The notes beneath the pieces were generated by a model, which saw only the letters and a list, made by a program, of their open reading frames with translations, did no database searches and was not told where the DNA came from. A stretch of DNA of 64,000 nucleotides, taken from assembly GCA_963669975.1 (NCBI GenBank), contig CAVLJG010000010.1:24414821-24478820 (forward strand). The letters run 5' to 3'. The position numbers and the translations under genes are program-made. Of the stretch, positions 46,401-52,479 are shown piece by piece (positions within the stretch are counted from its first letter, which is position 1; each line of letters begins with the position of its first letter). Source of the DNA: Acanthoscelides obtectus. Taxonomy: Eukaryota; Arthropoda; Insecta; Coleoptera; Chrysomelidae.

Positions 46401-49400
46401 AGTTGTATAGAGAAATGGGTCGTTTGCAAATAATTACATAAGAAGCTTTCAATATCAGAACTCACTTCACCAATACGTATTGTTGCTTAAGCGAATTCTT
46501 TTAATGATATCAGTTGCAGGTTTGTGTAAAACAGTTTTTAAAACCTCTTCAACGGCTGGCAAAATTAACTTCTCTCCGATAGTATGCGGTTTTCCGGATT
46601 TCGCTATAAGTAACGAGATATTGTAAGACGCCCGCAAACCATCATCATTTCTTTGTGACGTCGAAGCGAACATTCTGTCCAGTGTAGGTCTCTTCTGAAA
46701 TTTATCTTTGAGTGTTTGAAAGTATTTCAAATCTTTCTCTGTTTTACCAGGGTGCCATCTTCTCAGATGATCTTGCAGTTTAGATAGTTTCGTAGCGTCA
46801 TTGCCCAAAACTTTGTTGCATAAAAGGCACATAGGCGATTGTTTGTCCGGCAATGATGGAATGAAGCCAAATTTCAAATAATCAACACTGTACTGTCTAC
46901 ATTTCTTTTTAGATTCGGACATGGCATCAGTCATCTGTGGGCAAAATTAAATTATTTAAATAAGACAGAAAATCCAGCAGCTGTATATTAAAAATATTTT
47001 TAGATTTTTCCGAAAACATTCCATAAATCGAACATCTTCTTGCAACAATTAGCTCGAATTACGGAGATTGCACTGTAGTTATATTACCGATTGCTAAAAC
47101 TTTCAGAAAGAAACTATTGAGGAGTACACGTGTAATTTTGCATGATTGAATATTGAACTACTAATAACTAAAGTCATGATTGGTGTAATTTATCTATCTT
47201 TGCTAACTACGAGTACAAAACTAAAATTCAATAAAAAATAATGTAACTTACTTTTCTCCAGCACTCTCAAACAAAATAACACTGACTCACTATAATTTGA
47301 TATACTATCTGTTTATATTTTTTAAATATTTTCTTAGCACTTTCCTTTTCAAGATTCAGGAAACGAATAAACGTATTTGTCCCACATTCGTATTTATACG
47401 TATAGAGTGACGAATTGAACAAGTCAGTGCAAGGTAGAGAAGCTCTGATACTGCGACTCTCAGGTTTTTACAAGTTCAAAATGTATTGCGACCACAAAGC
47501 GAATACCAACATCCTACAACTTACACAATTTTATAAACATATATAATAAATTTTTTACTTCATAGGTACTTTTATGAATATGTGTATATGTTTGGTATTA
47601 TAAGATAGTATGATGTAAATAATTAGGTACTATCAGTGTATGTGTTGAAATCCACTATCGTGGACCCCCATATTCCTTTCATGGACCCCAAATTTTTTTT
47701 CGCTGACGTAGACCCCTTGCAGGTTGTCATAGACCCCTAGGGGTCGATATAGACCACTTTGGGAATCAATGTTATAGACGATGAAATGAACAAGCCTCGG
47801 ACCTTAAAAATATCTTTATGATTTTGAATCGTTGTTTCTTAGTCCATCCTATAACAGTCTTCAAGCCTTTTCTACTGAATCTTGAAATAACAAAAAGCAT
47901 ATACTTAAATTTAAATCGGTAGTGTTACAAGCAAATCAGTCGTAACAACCTTTCTACGCCACCATGCTGTGACGCGGTGACATTTGGATTTTTTTACGCA
48001 GATAATACGAGTATAATCGCTCTACTGTTTACGTGCTTGCAATAATAGATGATTAGCTATATCATGGTTCAACTCATATATTGTGTTTGTAACTAGGGTC
48101 ATCTTGTAATAACGGGTGAAATATTTGATGGGATGGTTTCGACGAAATAGTTGTGCAGTGAAGTCAATGGCGGGATACATGAAATTAATTCTCATGTATT
48201 CTAGCCGCTTTTTCTATATATACTGAGTGACAAAAAAAGAAAACACCTACATATGTTTATTAGAATTCAAGAGTTCTTTACATATCGATTTATGTTGCCA
48301 TGAACAACTAGTGATAAAATGGTCAGGTTTTTTCTGTTAAGTTTTTGTGGTGGATCGCCTGATCCAGCTCCAATTGAACATGTCTTTGACATGCTAGGTC
48401 GCAGGCTCTTGAATTTGCAAAACCCTCTACAGACTTTAGCAGCTCTTACTCACAAAGTTGCTGAATCAGCTTTTGCAGCCAGTTAATGGGCTAAGCTGAA
48501 AATTTTATCAGTTTACCAGTAAGGGACACCGAACATATATGCCAAAAATTATTCAAATCGGATAAACATATGCAGGTGTTTGCCTTTTTTGTCACCCAGT
48601 ATAGTTGTCGTGATCGCAGCAGATCCTTGGGCAAAAGCATATACCTAGTTAAGCATAATACAGGGTGGCGCATCGAAAACGAAACAGACGCACTTACTGG
48701 CAGCTCAGTTTTTTTTTTAAAAAAACGTTCAGACCCGTCGATTTGGTTTTCGAAGGGGACACAAGTTTGGCAAAAAATCACGTTAGCACGTGCAGCCGTC
48801 ACACCACCCTCAAAATCTTAAATGGAAAGGGGGGTCGAATGATACCTTATTTTGAAGGTTTTTCAATTCCCTTTAAAATGATATAAAATTAATGTACTTC
48901 AGTTCAGTAGTCTTGAAGACTTATTGATTTAAAGCTTAAATAAAACTAATACATCACCAGTAGTGGGGATCAATACAATTGGCAGCAAAGTAACTTAAAA
49001 ATGCCGTTAGGCAAGTAAATGCTGAAAATGGCCACCATGACTCTCCATGCAATAATAGAGATTTTGCTTAAAACGTTGCCGCACATTTTGCAATATCTGA
49101 GGAGTAATTTGAAGGCACTCATTCTCAATTCTTTGTCGCAGGTCTTCTAATAATGTTGGCTGAGTAGCATAGATTTTGCTTTTTAAATGACCCCACATAA
49201 AGAAATCCAAAGGTGATAAATCTGGCGATCTTGGGGGCTATTCAATGGCACCTCTTCTACCAATCCATCGATCTGGAGACGTCTGATCTAAATATTGTCG
49301 TATGTGGTGGGCACCATCCTGTTGGAACATCAACCTATTCGCAATCCACCGCCGATCATTCTGATTTTCAATTATGGCTGTTAATGCAGGATCTATGGCG

Positions 49401-51008
49401 TCTTCTACTAATTCCAAATACATTTCACCGGTCAAATTTCCAGATATGAAAAAAGGACCAATTAAATGATCGCAAAAAATACCAGCCCAAACATTTAATT
49501 TTCGTGGCTGCTGTGTCTGAACCTCATGATAAATTCTGGGATTAGAATCGGACCAATATCGGCAGTTATGACGATTTACTACGCCATTTAAGAAAAAGGA
49601 ACATTCGTCGGAAAAGCAAGTGCTGAATAGAAAATGTTCATCGTTTATAATTCGTTCATTCATATCTTCACAAAATTGTAAATTAGTCAAATTTCTTCTG
49701 AAAGTAGTAAAAAGTAATCTGATGTACCTAATAAAGTCTACTTTAAGATTTAAATCAATACATCTTCAAAACTACTGAACTGAAGCTCATGTATTCATTA
49801 TAAAGGGAATTGAAAGACCTTTAAAATAAGGTATCACTCGACCCCCCTTTCCATTTAAGATTTTAGGGTTGGGCCCAGGGGGCTGCATGTGTTAACGTGA
49901 TTTTTTGCCAAACTTGTGTCCCCCTCGAAAACAAAATCGACGGGTCTGAGCGTTTTTCCAAAAAAAAACTGAGCTGCCAGTAAATAAACCTGCTTCGTTT
50001 TCCATGCGCTACCCTGTATAAAAATTCTTGCTATTATATCATTTCCAGAATATTTATACAATAAAAAGATATGTAAGTACTTTAATGAATTTGATATTCA
50101 TAGTTCTTTTTTTGGCGTACTGAGCTTATTTTCAGAGAACTTACTACTTATAATGCGAAAGGAAGTACCTTTTCTAGTGACTTTCAGATTCAAAGTTTGA
50201 GTAGACAAAATTAAATTTCAGTTTAGTCTAGTCAGATTAAAGTTTCGGTTGGCCCTCAGTCTCTATCAAAAAAATTTGATTTGTTTCCAACATTTTGCAT
50301 TTTTCAATGATGTTGTTAGGTATACAATTGTTAGCGATTCTTAGACTGGGACAGTACTCAATAAGACAAGAAGTTGAACGAAATAGATCAGAAGTACCTT
50401 GCAATTGTCCAGGAACGTTAAATGGAGGCAAAGTTTCGTATTGAGATCACTAATAAAATGCCACCTAGGAAGTTTCGATATTCAACGTACATCCAGAGGT
50501 TGACAGAAAAAACAGATTTTTCAACTTAAATACGCAAATTTGCCTCCATATAAACGATTTCGTATCTCTTACCATTTCCCAGATCCCAATGGTGAGGGTC
50601 GAATTAGAAACACCCGGTGCCGTATGTTTTGTCCTTCTTCTCCATACAAATATGGAAATAAAAAATGGAACATTCCATTTTATATATGATAGTAACCTTG
50701 CTGATGGTTATCTTTTCAGCTATGAAACAGAGAACGGGATCAAGGCCGACGAAACAGGCACCATCAAGAAAACCAGCGACGCCGAAAACCCAGAAGTGAT
50801 CGTAGCTCAAGGATCCTACTCCTACACAGACAAGGAAGGCAACCAGATATCTTTAACCTACGTAGCAGACGACGAGGGTGGGTTCCAACCACAAGGGGCG
50901 CATCTACCCACACCACCACCGATCCCTCCAAATATCCAGAAGGCCTTGGACTGGATCGCTTCTCAACCATCTACGACGGAAAAGGCGGGACGAAGAAGAC
51001 GGAAATAG
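22420..51008 (+). CDS. RR-1 cuticular protein gene 1 (three exons, TE-filled introns)
   Basis: Model: exon 1 22420-22434 (MDWLR), exon 2 32197-32315, exon 3 50720-51008; 423 coding bases, 140 aa. All four splice sites fit: donors GTGAGT and GTAAGC, acceptors TTACAG and TTTCAG. Phases agree (0, then 2, with AG|C making Ser45). The product starts with a signal peptide (MDWLRVALLSVCVYTTYG), then SQTNEIGADGGYKW. The Rebers-Riddiford RR-1 chitin-binding region follows: SYETENGIKADETG, GSYSYTDKEGNQISLTYVAD, GFQPQGAHLPTPPPIP. It ends QKALDWIASQP plus a short Arg-rich tail. It should be secreted by epidermis and bind chitin in flexible cuticle (family knowledge). Joining exons across 9.8 and 18.4 kb introns is inference from phase, order and the parallel structure of gene 2. 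Exon 2 could instead belong to a decayed neighbour. Confidence 0.72.
23592..23690 (+). repeat. Dispersed repeat, partner of 17208-17306
   Basis: Core ACGTATCTTGAAAAGTGAC and the following T-rich pattern are shared with 17208-17306. It lies shortly upstream of a LINE, as the other copy does. Family unknown. Confidence 0.6.
23740..26127 (+). mobile_element. LINE with (TAT)n tail in intron 1 of gene 1
   Basis: It contains the end of the pre-RT region (NPWITKGLIKSANKKEELY, 23990 on), a full reverse transcriptase (24619-25941), a 3' untranslated region and a terminal ATTATTATTATTATTAT tract at 26107-26127. 5' truncated; the left limit is approximate. Confidence 0.86.
23833..25941 (+). pseudogene. 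LINE reverse transcriptase, catalytic box intact, several frameshifts
   Basis: Pre-RT frame 23833-24201. Frames with SVVDHLTNKDVQEKPNIDKI (24185 on) and LKTKKSPGVDGIKADHLKI (about 24440) follow in shifted registers. The long frame 24619-25941 (440 codons) carries SNYRPISVLSNIAKIFEKL, DQYGFRKGKSTTDA, FVDLKNAFDTVNH (motif A), CGVPQGTVLGPLLF (motif B), ICFADDTLVLY (motif C, FADD intact), YLGIFIDSHLRWDNH and YGVTAWGAAC. It is among the better preserved RTs here, but frameshifts near 24180, 24390 and 24610 separate it from the N-terminal part. Confidence 0.87.
26128..26805. other. Intron 1 sequence; no gene seen
   Basis: AT-rich intronic sequence with no recognisable coding or repeat structure. 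Confidence 0.45.
26808..28118 (-). mobile_element. DD41D mariner-like element with complete ends
   Basis: Inverted ends of about 30 bp (CAGGGTCTGGCAATGAAG at the left; the right end has C for T at one position) are flanked by TA (26806-26807, 28119-28120). Length 1311 bp. It encodes one transposase broken by a stop and a frameshift. Confidence 0.93.
26922..28044 (-). pseudogene. DD41D transposase, one nonsense and one frameshift
   Basis: Start at 28044 (MIDIYSFRD). N-terminal DNA-binding region: PWSVAHRVFIYNTFIETG, RRFRNHFNVGRHGCVPRRD, ILKWVNKFQTTGS. An in-frame TAA at 27691-27693 replaces the Ser of RALRMSDRSV. The frame then runs LHYHPYKIMVVQKLL to the first catalytic box, where an apparent 5-base loss turns SDEAHFHL into SD/THFHL. 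The rest (27533-26922) carries FQQDGATCHTSRAAM (second Asp) and WPPRSPDLSCCDYFLWGYLK (third Asp), with 41 residues between. The rosa-like DD41D group is the nearest I know. Young-looking but dead. Confidence 0.88.
28119..28849. other. Intron 1 sequence; no gene seen
   Basis: No coding or repeat structure recognised before the hairpin that follows. Confidence 0.45.
28850..28978. repeat. Near-perfect long hairpin (50-bp arms, 29-nt loop)
   Basis: Arms 28850-28899 and 28929-28978 are inverse complements except at 28876/28952 and at 28854/28974 (a G:U pair in RNA). The loop is 28900-28928. GTGCAGAAAGTAGCAC in the left arm pairs with GTGCTACTTTCTGCAC in the right. There is no coding frame across it. 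Possible readings: foldback MITE, a recent inverted duplication, or an intronic small-RNA hairpin. Confidence 0.85.
29348..30759 (-). mobile_element. Tc1 family A, copy 2
   Basis: Terminal repeats (left starts TACTAAGTGATATATAAATC, right ends CACTTAGTA) match the family. TA flanks the right end (30760-30761); the left flank is TC, presumably mutated. 1412 bp. Confidence 0.92.
29451..30526 (-). pseudogene. Tc1 family A transposase, copy 2, broken
   Basis: N-terminal frame (MPRVRRPVRFSQLSEF, 30526 on) ends at 30188 by a CGA-to-TGA change after SVYR. The middle frame (30187-29750) has FSEESRFSLG, where the first catalytic Asp is Glu, and loses frame after HEVLELHLDP. The C-terminal frame (29723-29451) has WPPRTPDLSPIEHVWDMMGR with the Glu and the eight residues that copy 1 lacks. 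Confidence 0.9.
30762..31149. other. Intron 1 sequence; no gene seen
   Basis: AT-rich. A short 10-bp inverted repeat (ATTCTACACT / AGTGTAGAAT, about 31032-31074) is the only structure noticed. Confidence 0.4.
31150..31830 (-). mobile_element. LINE C-terminal fragment with endonuclease-like domain and (AAT)n tail
   Basis: Minus frame 31684-31208 (158 codons): CRVCG, then TIRANRLDVVIHNEQQKTCL, KISKYEDLEIEISRMW and KPIIVGALGTIKT. Upstream, a shifted frame gives AWLQSSGLKGETESPLVAAQ. The pattern 'CxxC... RPDxVI... KTCxLxD... KxSKYxDLExEIxRMW... VVGALG' is a very widespread C-terminal module of non-LTR retroelements, resembling a restriction-like endonuclease (from memory). Here the P of RPD is L, and the zinc finger is cut short by a deletion. 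On this strand the downstream side ends in an AATAATAATAATAAT tract (about 31185-31199), a typical LINE tail. Confidence 0.7.
31863..31913. repeat. (TTA)n microsatellite
   Basis: An imperfect TTATTATTATTATT run with interruptions, possibly the tail of another minus-strand retroelement. Confidence 0.7.
32197..32315 (+). CDS. Cuticular gene 1, exon 2
   Basis: Acceptor TTACAG|GTA, donor AG|GTAAGC. The in-frame translation starts VALLSVCVYTTYGKPQGSPQ (rest of the signal peptide and mature N-terminus) and ends SQTNEIGADGGYKW plus AG. It parallels gene 2 exon 2, which ends SQTEEINPDGSFKF plus AG and the same GTAAGC donor. The pre-RR motif 'I-I-S-Q-T-x-E-I-x-x-D-G' makes this exon certain even if its partners are debated. 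Confidence 0.85.
32318..32999. other. Intron 2 sequence; no gene seen
   Basis: AT-rich; no coding or repeat structure recognised. Confidence 0.45.
33000..33280 (-). pseudogene. Old Tc1 relic (C-terminal part), minus strand
   Basis: Translating down from 33270 in mixed frames gives NSGLLHFTRATVDYLNN, RSGDRSSLEHV and YDGKK/DMMGKK, the decayed 'DNARPHIARATVDYLNN ... SPDLSPIEHVWDMMGRR' region of a Tc1 transposase. It resembles the + strand relic at 34325-34870 and lies head-to-head with it. Confidence 0.55.
33283..34295 (+). mobile_element. mariner (DD34D, SETMAR-like group) with complete ends
   Basis: Ends of about 28 bp, CGAGGGATGTCTTTTAAG at the left and CGAGGGATATCTTTTAAG inverted at the right, are flanked by TA (33281-33282, 34296-34297). 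Length 1013 bp, slightly short for a mariner. Confidence 0.9.
33330..34230 (+). pseudogene. mariner transposase with stop and frameshift
   Basis: Frame 1: SLSDDPRVGAPKTEDVDAVR, then HATYREIEASLTISKTSVQK (second DNA-binding part) and WIPHLLTEELTAARVN followed by an in-frame TAG near 33588. Frame 2 (33636-34016): VSDESWIYCYEP (first Asp), SRSVSKKAVATFVS and LHQDNPSSHKAQK (second Asp). An apparent extra A in the run near 33982 shifts to frame 3: NHSPYSPDLSPNDLLTF (third Asp), then RFQSPEEAVDAVRNAVLDL and CINLRGEYFEKQ. Removing the extra A gives 34 residues between the last two Asp. Confidence 0.88.
34325..34870 (+). pseudogene. Old Tc1 relic (C-terminal half)
   Basis: Translation gives PWYIQEIPVSQQGNGRLHIA, then RAAVDYLNNGRINFLP, with the second catalytic Asp as Gly. 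A shifted frame gives MMGRRAISPPHPPQSLAA, then VRLACDEIPQHQI, followed by MSQRIRHWGD, the standard Tc1 C-terminal order. Stops and frameshifts are frequent. No terminal repeats are recognised. Confidence 0.65.
34871..35546. other. Intron 2 sequence; no gene seen
   Basis: No coding or repeat structure recognised. Confidence 0.45.
35547..37215 (-). mobile_element. Tc1 family B, copy 2
   Basis: Inverted ends share CCCCTTCCCACTTCAG and continue TTGGCCCA on both sides (about 28 bp), with TA flanks at 35545-35546 and 37216-37217. Length 1669 bp. It lacks the 175-bp insertion of copy 1. Confidence 0.92.
35792..36869 (-). pseudogene. Tc1 family B transposase, copy 2, frameshifted
   Basis: Start ATG at 36869 (MVRGNAINEKIR). 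The DNA-binding half continues through NADRRALRRIIVKNRRANYL and ISRSTTHREAHKLGFS (36745-36413). The first catalytic region (SDEARFEVCVGDSR) lies in another frame at about 36300-36370. The C-terminal frame 36259-35792 has FPASIMVWGCMSSKGVGKLH, FQLDGAACHTSKK (second Asp) and SSSPDLSPIETLWHEMKK (Glu, spacing 34), ending near 35792. At least two frameshifts. Confidence 0.88.
37218..39208. other. Intron 2 sequence; about 2 kb with nothing recognised
   Basis: A 96-codon frame at 38331-38621 is rich in Phe, Lys and Asn and shows no domain. I regard it as chance in AT-rich DNA. Confidence 0.4.
39211..41688 (-). mobile_element. Apparently intact DD81E-spaced Tc1/mariner-related transposon
   Basis: Perfect 34-bp inverted repeats (39211-39244 and 41655-41688, beginning TAGTCAACGCCAAACAAAG and containing the palindrome GTGCAC) with TA on both sides (39209-39210, 41689-41690). 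Length 2478 bp, longer than ordinary Tc1 because of introns and a larger catalytic domain. The single gene inside (41202-39595) is open through five exons. Confidence 0.92.
39595..41202 (-). CDS. Five-exon IS630/Tc1/mariner-related transposase, open frame, 438 aa
   Basis: Exons on the minus strand: 41202-41089, 41022-40842, 40758-40434, 40380-40060, 39970-39595; 1317 bases including TAA. Introns have GT-AG ends (donors GTAGGT, GTAAGA, GTATGT, GTACAT) and consistent phases. Start MPKQLNRRCKEL. Helix-turn-helix RVAAALKISLRTVSRISEG at 39-57, basic nuclear-import-like PKRKRSYIKR near 68-77. Catalytic triad: D176 in VFLDETWIF, D266 in MIILDNAPYHS, E348 in LPPYHCIFNPIELIWG; 81 residues separate D266 and E348. 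Acidic tail FESDEDSDSDSAEE. Between the last two catalytic residues lies KTELLSIV, a hallmark of a widespread arthropod/cnidarian DDE family. The wide spacing recalls the DD82E group sometimes called Sailor; that name is tentative. No broken residue was seen, so activity is possible. Confidence 0.88.
41691..42560. other. Intron 2 sequence with a 35-bp imperfect direct repeat
   Basis: Two copies of a sequence of the form CACCTGAAATTTGTTTTCTG...GCAGTGTAC lie at about 42335-42370 and 42388-42423. No gene seen. Confidence 0.45.
42570..43596 (-). pseudogene. DD41D-type mariner-like transposase, catalytic Asp lost
   Basis: Start ATG at 43596 (MNRLTNEQRLQIIEFYY). DNA-binding half: NSCSVKRVHRALLPIYGQF, PIRKFVTKFRTQFTLLD, RRRRVRTEENIAAV. 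Frame 43292-42813: VFSDEAHFWLNWYVNKQN (first Asp), IIGPYFFKDDNGRNVTVNG and FQQDGATCHTAHETLA (second Asp). A frameshift near 42830 leads to WTPRSCDLTPLYYFLWDYVK, where the family has PLDYFLWG, so the third catalytic Asp is Tyr. A second frame change lies near 43290. No convincing inverted ends were found, so element limits are unknown. Confidence 0.85.
43661..44662. other. Intron 2 sequence; no gene seen
   Basis: No coding or repeat structure recognised before the hAT target site. Confidence 0.4.
44913..45284. mobile_element. MITE nested in the hAT, with doubled terminal motif
   Basis: Inverted arms of about 48 bp (44913-44960 and 45237-45284). Each arm contains the unit AATAAGTGC-x-x-GCATTG twice in tandem (ACC/GCCAATAAGTGCTCGCATTG then GGAATAAGTGCCTGCATTG on the left). 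The interior is AT-rich and noncoding. About 372 bp. Family unknown. Confidence 0.8.
45390..46934 (-). pseudogene. hAT transposase (ZBED5/FAM200/SCAND3-like), frameshifted
   Basis: N-terminal frame 46934-46467: BED zinc finger (MCLLCNKVLG with HLRRWHPGK), then TIGEKLILPAVEEVLKTVL and IIKRIRLSNNT. A frameshift near 46480 leads to SSDIESFLCNYL, then HFSIQLDESTLPDNAVLLLA (first Asp region) in 46465-46091. The next frame (46245-45847) has SVGTDGAPAMVGRYRGFISY (second Asp region), AIHCVMHRQHLVAKNL and LHTEVRWLSKGLCLTRFFAL. The last pieces (45902-45390) hold SQTSCQDDDVSTY and other C-terminal sequence; the dimerisation part is decayed. Roughly three frame changes. Confidence 0.87.
47780..48218. other. 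Intron 2 sequence; no gene seen
   Basis: No coding or repeat structure recognised. Confidence 0.45.
48221..48601 (+). mobile_element. Internally deleted Tc1 element (381 bp) keeping a transposase scrap
   Basis: Inverted ends: TACTGAGTGACAAAAAAAG at the left and, at the right, the inverse of TACTGGGTGACAAAAAAGG; both continue CAAACACCT/AAAACACCT and CATATGTTTAT. TA flanks (48219-48220, 48602-48603). The middle (48353-48486) still encodes SPDPAPIEHVFDMLGRRLLN-like sequence of the Tc1 C-terminus. It shows how a MITE arises from an autonomous parent. Confidence 0.85.
48661..50016 (-). mobile_element. Mariner-like element with ~270-bp inverted arms
   Basis: Left arm 48661-48933 and right arm 49749-50016 are inverse copies with scattered differences. 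The ends are CAGGGTGGCGCATCG and CAGGGTAGCGCATGG, with TA flanks (48659-48660, 50017-50018). Length 1356 bp. The truncated relative at 5150-5980 carries the same arm. Such long arms are unusual for mariner-like elements, which mostly have about 30 bp. Confidence 0.92.
49007..49690 (-). pseudogene. Transposase of the long-arm element, broken
   Basis: Frame 49690-49238: NLQFCEDMNERI, FSTCFSDECSFFLNGVVN (first Asp), HNCRYWSDSNPRIYHEVQTQ, LNVWAGIFCDHLIGPFF and MFQQDGAHHIRQYLDQT (second Asp, with a short gap in the motif), ending GRRGAIE. An in-frame stop there (TGG to TAG in the expected EWPPRSPDL) precedes the C-terminal frame (49210-49007): MDFFMWGHLKSKIYATQPTL (the family's third Asp in LDFFMW), ending GGHFQHLLA. 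N-terminal DNA-binding region missing. Spacing about 36-41, mariner-like. Confidence 0.83.
50019..50719. other. Intron 2, last 700 bases; no gene seen
   Basis: No exon-like RR sequence was found here, so the exon that precedes 50720 must lie further upstream. The acceptor is the polypyrimidine TCTTTTCAG ending at 50719. Confidence 0.5.
50720..51008 (+). CDS. Cuticular gene 1, exon 3 (RR-1 domain)
   Basis: Acceptor TTTTCAG|C at 50719/50720. Translation: YETENGIKADETGTIKKTSD, EVIVAQGSYSYTDKEGNQIS, LTYVADDEGGFQPQGAHLPT, PPPIPPNIQKALDWIASQPS, tail TTEKAGRRRRK, stop 51006-51008. The RR consensus G-x8-G-x6-Y-x-A fits exactly. There is one extra residue in YVADDEGGF compared with YVADENGY of gene 2. 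Unlike gene 2, no intron interrupts after the 'ISLT' strand. The Arg/Lys-rich end is unusual and may reflect a late indel. Confidence 0.9.
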
Positions 51009-52479
51009 ATAAAGACGGAAAGTTTAGAGCCCAAACACAGGTTGCCAATTGCTCAATACTTGGTTAATACATCTGGTATGCAAGAAGTAGCGCGAAAGTA
51101 TGTTTAAATAATAGAATAGGTAATTTGAGAAAAAGGGAAACGAAAAGAGAAGAAATGAAGCTCTGTTGCTTTTCACTACACACAACCAATTGGGAGCCTG
51201 AGCGAGGCAGCGATGCAAAGAGACATGTCTCATGATCTTTTATATACTTCCCAAATACGTTTGAGCTATTTCTTGCCTAGTGTGTTAAGGTCCTTATCCA
51301 TTATGCTGTATCATACTAGTATCATACCAGGATCCTACTATGGATCTTAGTCATCATGTTACGTATAGTAAGAGCCGGGTTTCAGTGCAACTGCCTGACT
51401 TTGACAGTTCTAGTGTATATTCTCCACTAGATCTCATTGGTCAGCTAGAAATGAGAAAGAGATCAGGGTCGGGTAACAGCGCATAGTGGTACATGCAACG
51501 GTTGGAGATATGATCCAGCCCATTTTGGGACAGATGTTGTATGGAGGATCTGTCGACGAATTTGGCTAGAGCTGTTGATTCTCAACAAGCACTCACACGC
51601 AGCGACTTTTGAATGTTGCTACCGTACCGTTGACAGCTCTGTCGTTTCAGTTGATTGACGGACTCGATCAATTTTTGATACTTTATAATTAAAAAATAAT
51701 CTTAAACCGTGATTAGTAACTCGGTAGCATGCTGATGAGGAAAAATGTCAGAACCTATTCCTCACCAGCAAAATACGCTATGCGCAGAACACGCTCTGGT
51801 GTAGTGGGCATTGCCTCATATGATAACACGCAAAGGATACTGGTCGGACCGGATACAATCCTAGTATGACACGGAACAATGGGTATGGACCTTTAGTCAG
51901 GTATTACTGCGGTATTAACGTGTGTTCGGGCTCGCACGGTCTCGCTGTGACAACCTCCAAATTGACTCTGTGATACTCTCAACTTGACACATGCTATACG
52001 AAATATGGCGAACGATTTATGTTATACACTGGTCTCCTTATTATTTATACACTCTGTATGATATGTAATATAGAAGCTTTGTATTCTGCAATCAGAATAA
52101 GGATGTTTCCTTGGGAGTGGTGGAGTGCGAACTCGCTATGAGAACCCGGCACAGAATTTAAGCATTCAAAATGGGAGAAAGCTCAGCAAGTATTAAAACA
52201 ACTTTGACTGTACCATGTAGTACTGCAACGATTCACTACTGGAAAAATTGATGTGATACTGTTACGATAATTTGGTGGTATAACTGATGGAACAATTTGG
52301 CTTGAATATTTTCAAAATGGTGGCGCTTACTTTATGTAGAATCTAACCGTTTTTGAGATATCTCGTATGCTGGGCAAAAAATGCCAAATGCAGGCCAAAG
52401 AATTTATATTTTTTTATTCTGCAATATTTGTAACGGCTTTCTCGTAATACATTAGAAGACTGTACTCAACTAGCAAAGT
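51009..52479. other. Downstream of gene 1; no gene seen
   Basis: No coding signal. No canonical AATAAA was seen within 300 bp of the stop (AATAATAGAATAGG at about 51106 is the nearest), so the 3' end of gene 1 is not fixed. Confidence 0.4.

Larger units (their letters stand above)
44671..47771 (-). mobile_element. hAT element with 8-bp target duplication
   Basis: The flanking octamer TTATAGAC occurs at 44663-44670 and 47772-47779, a textbook 8-bp hAT duplication. The ends are CAGAGTTCCCCAAAAG and, inverted at the right, CATTGATTCCCAAAG. Subterminal runs of GTAGACCCC occur on both sides. Length 3101 bp, including a nested MITE at 44913-45284. Confidence 0.93.

Noticed and set aside
50589..50719. 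The open frame of exon 3 extends upstream to a Met-like start at 50589
   Set aside because: The part before 50720 has no similarity to cuticular proteins, lacks a proper signal peptide, and a clear TTTTCAG acceptor marks where homology begins. Treated as intron.
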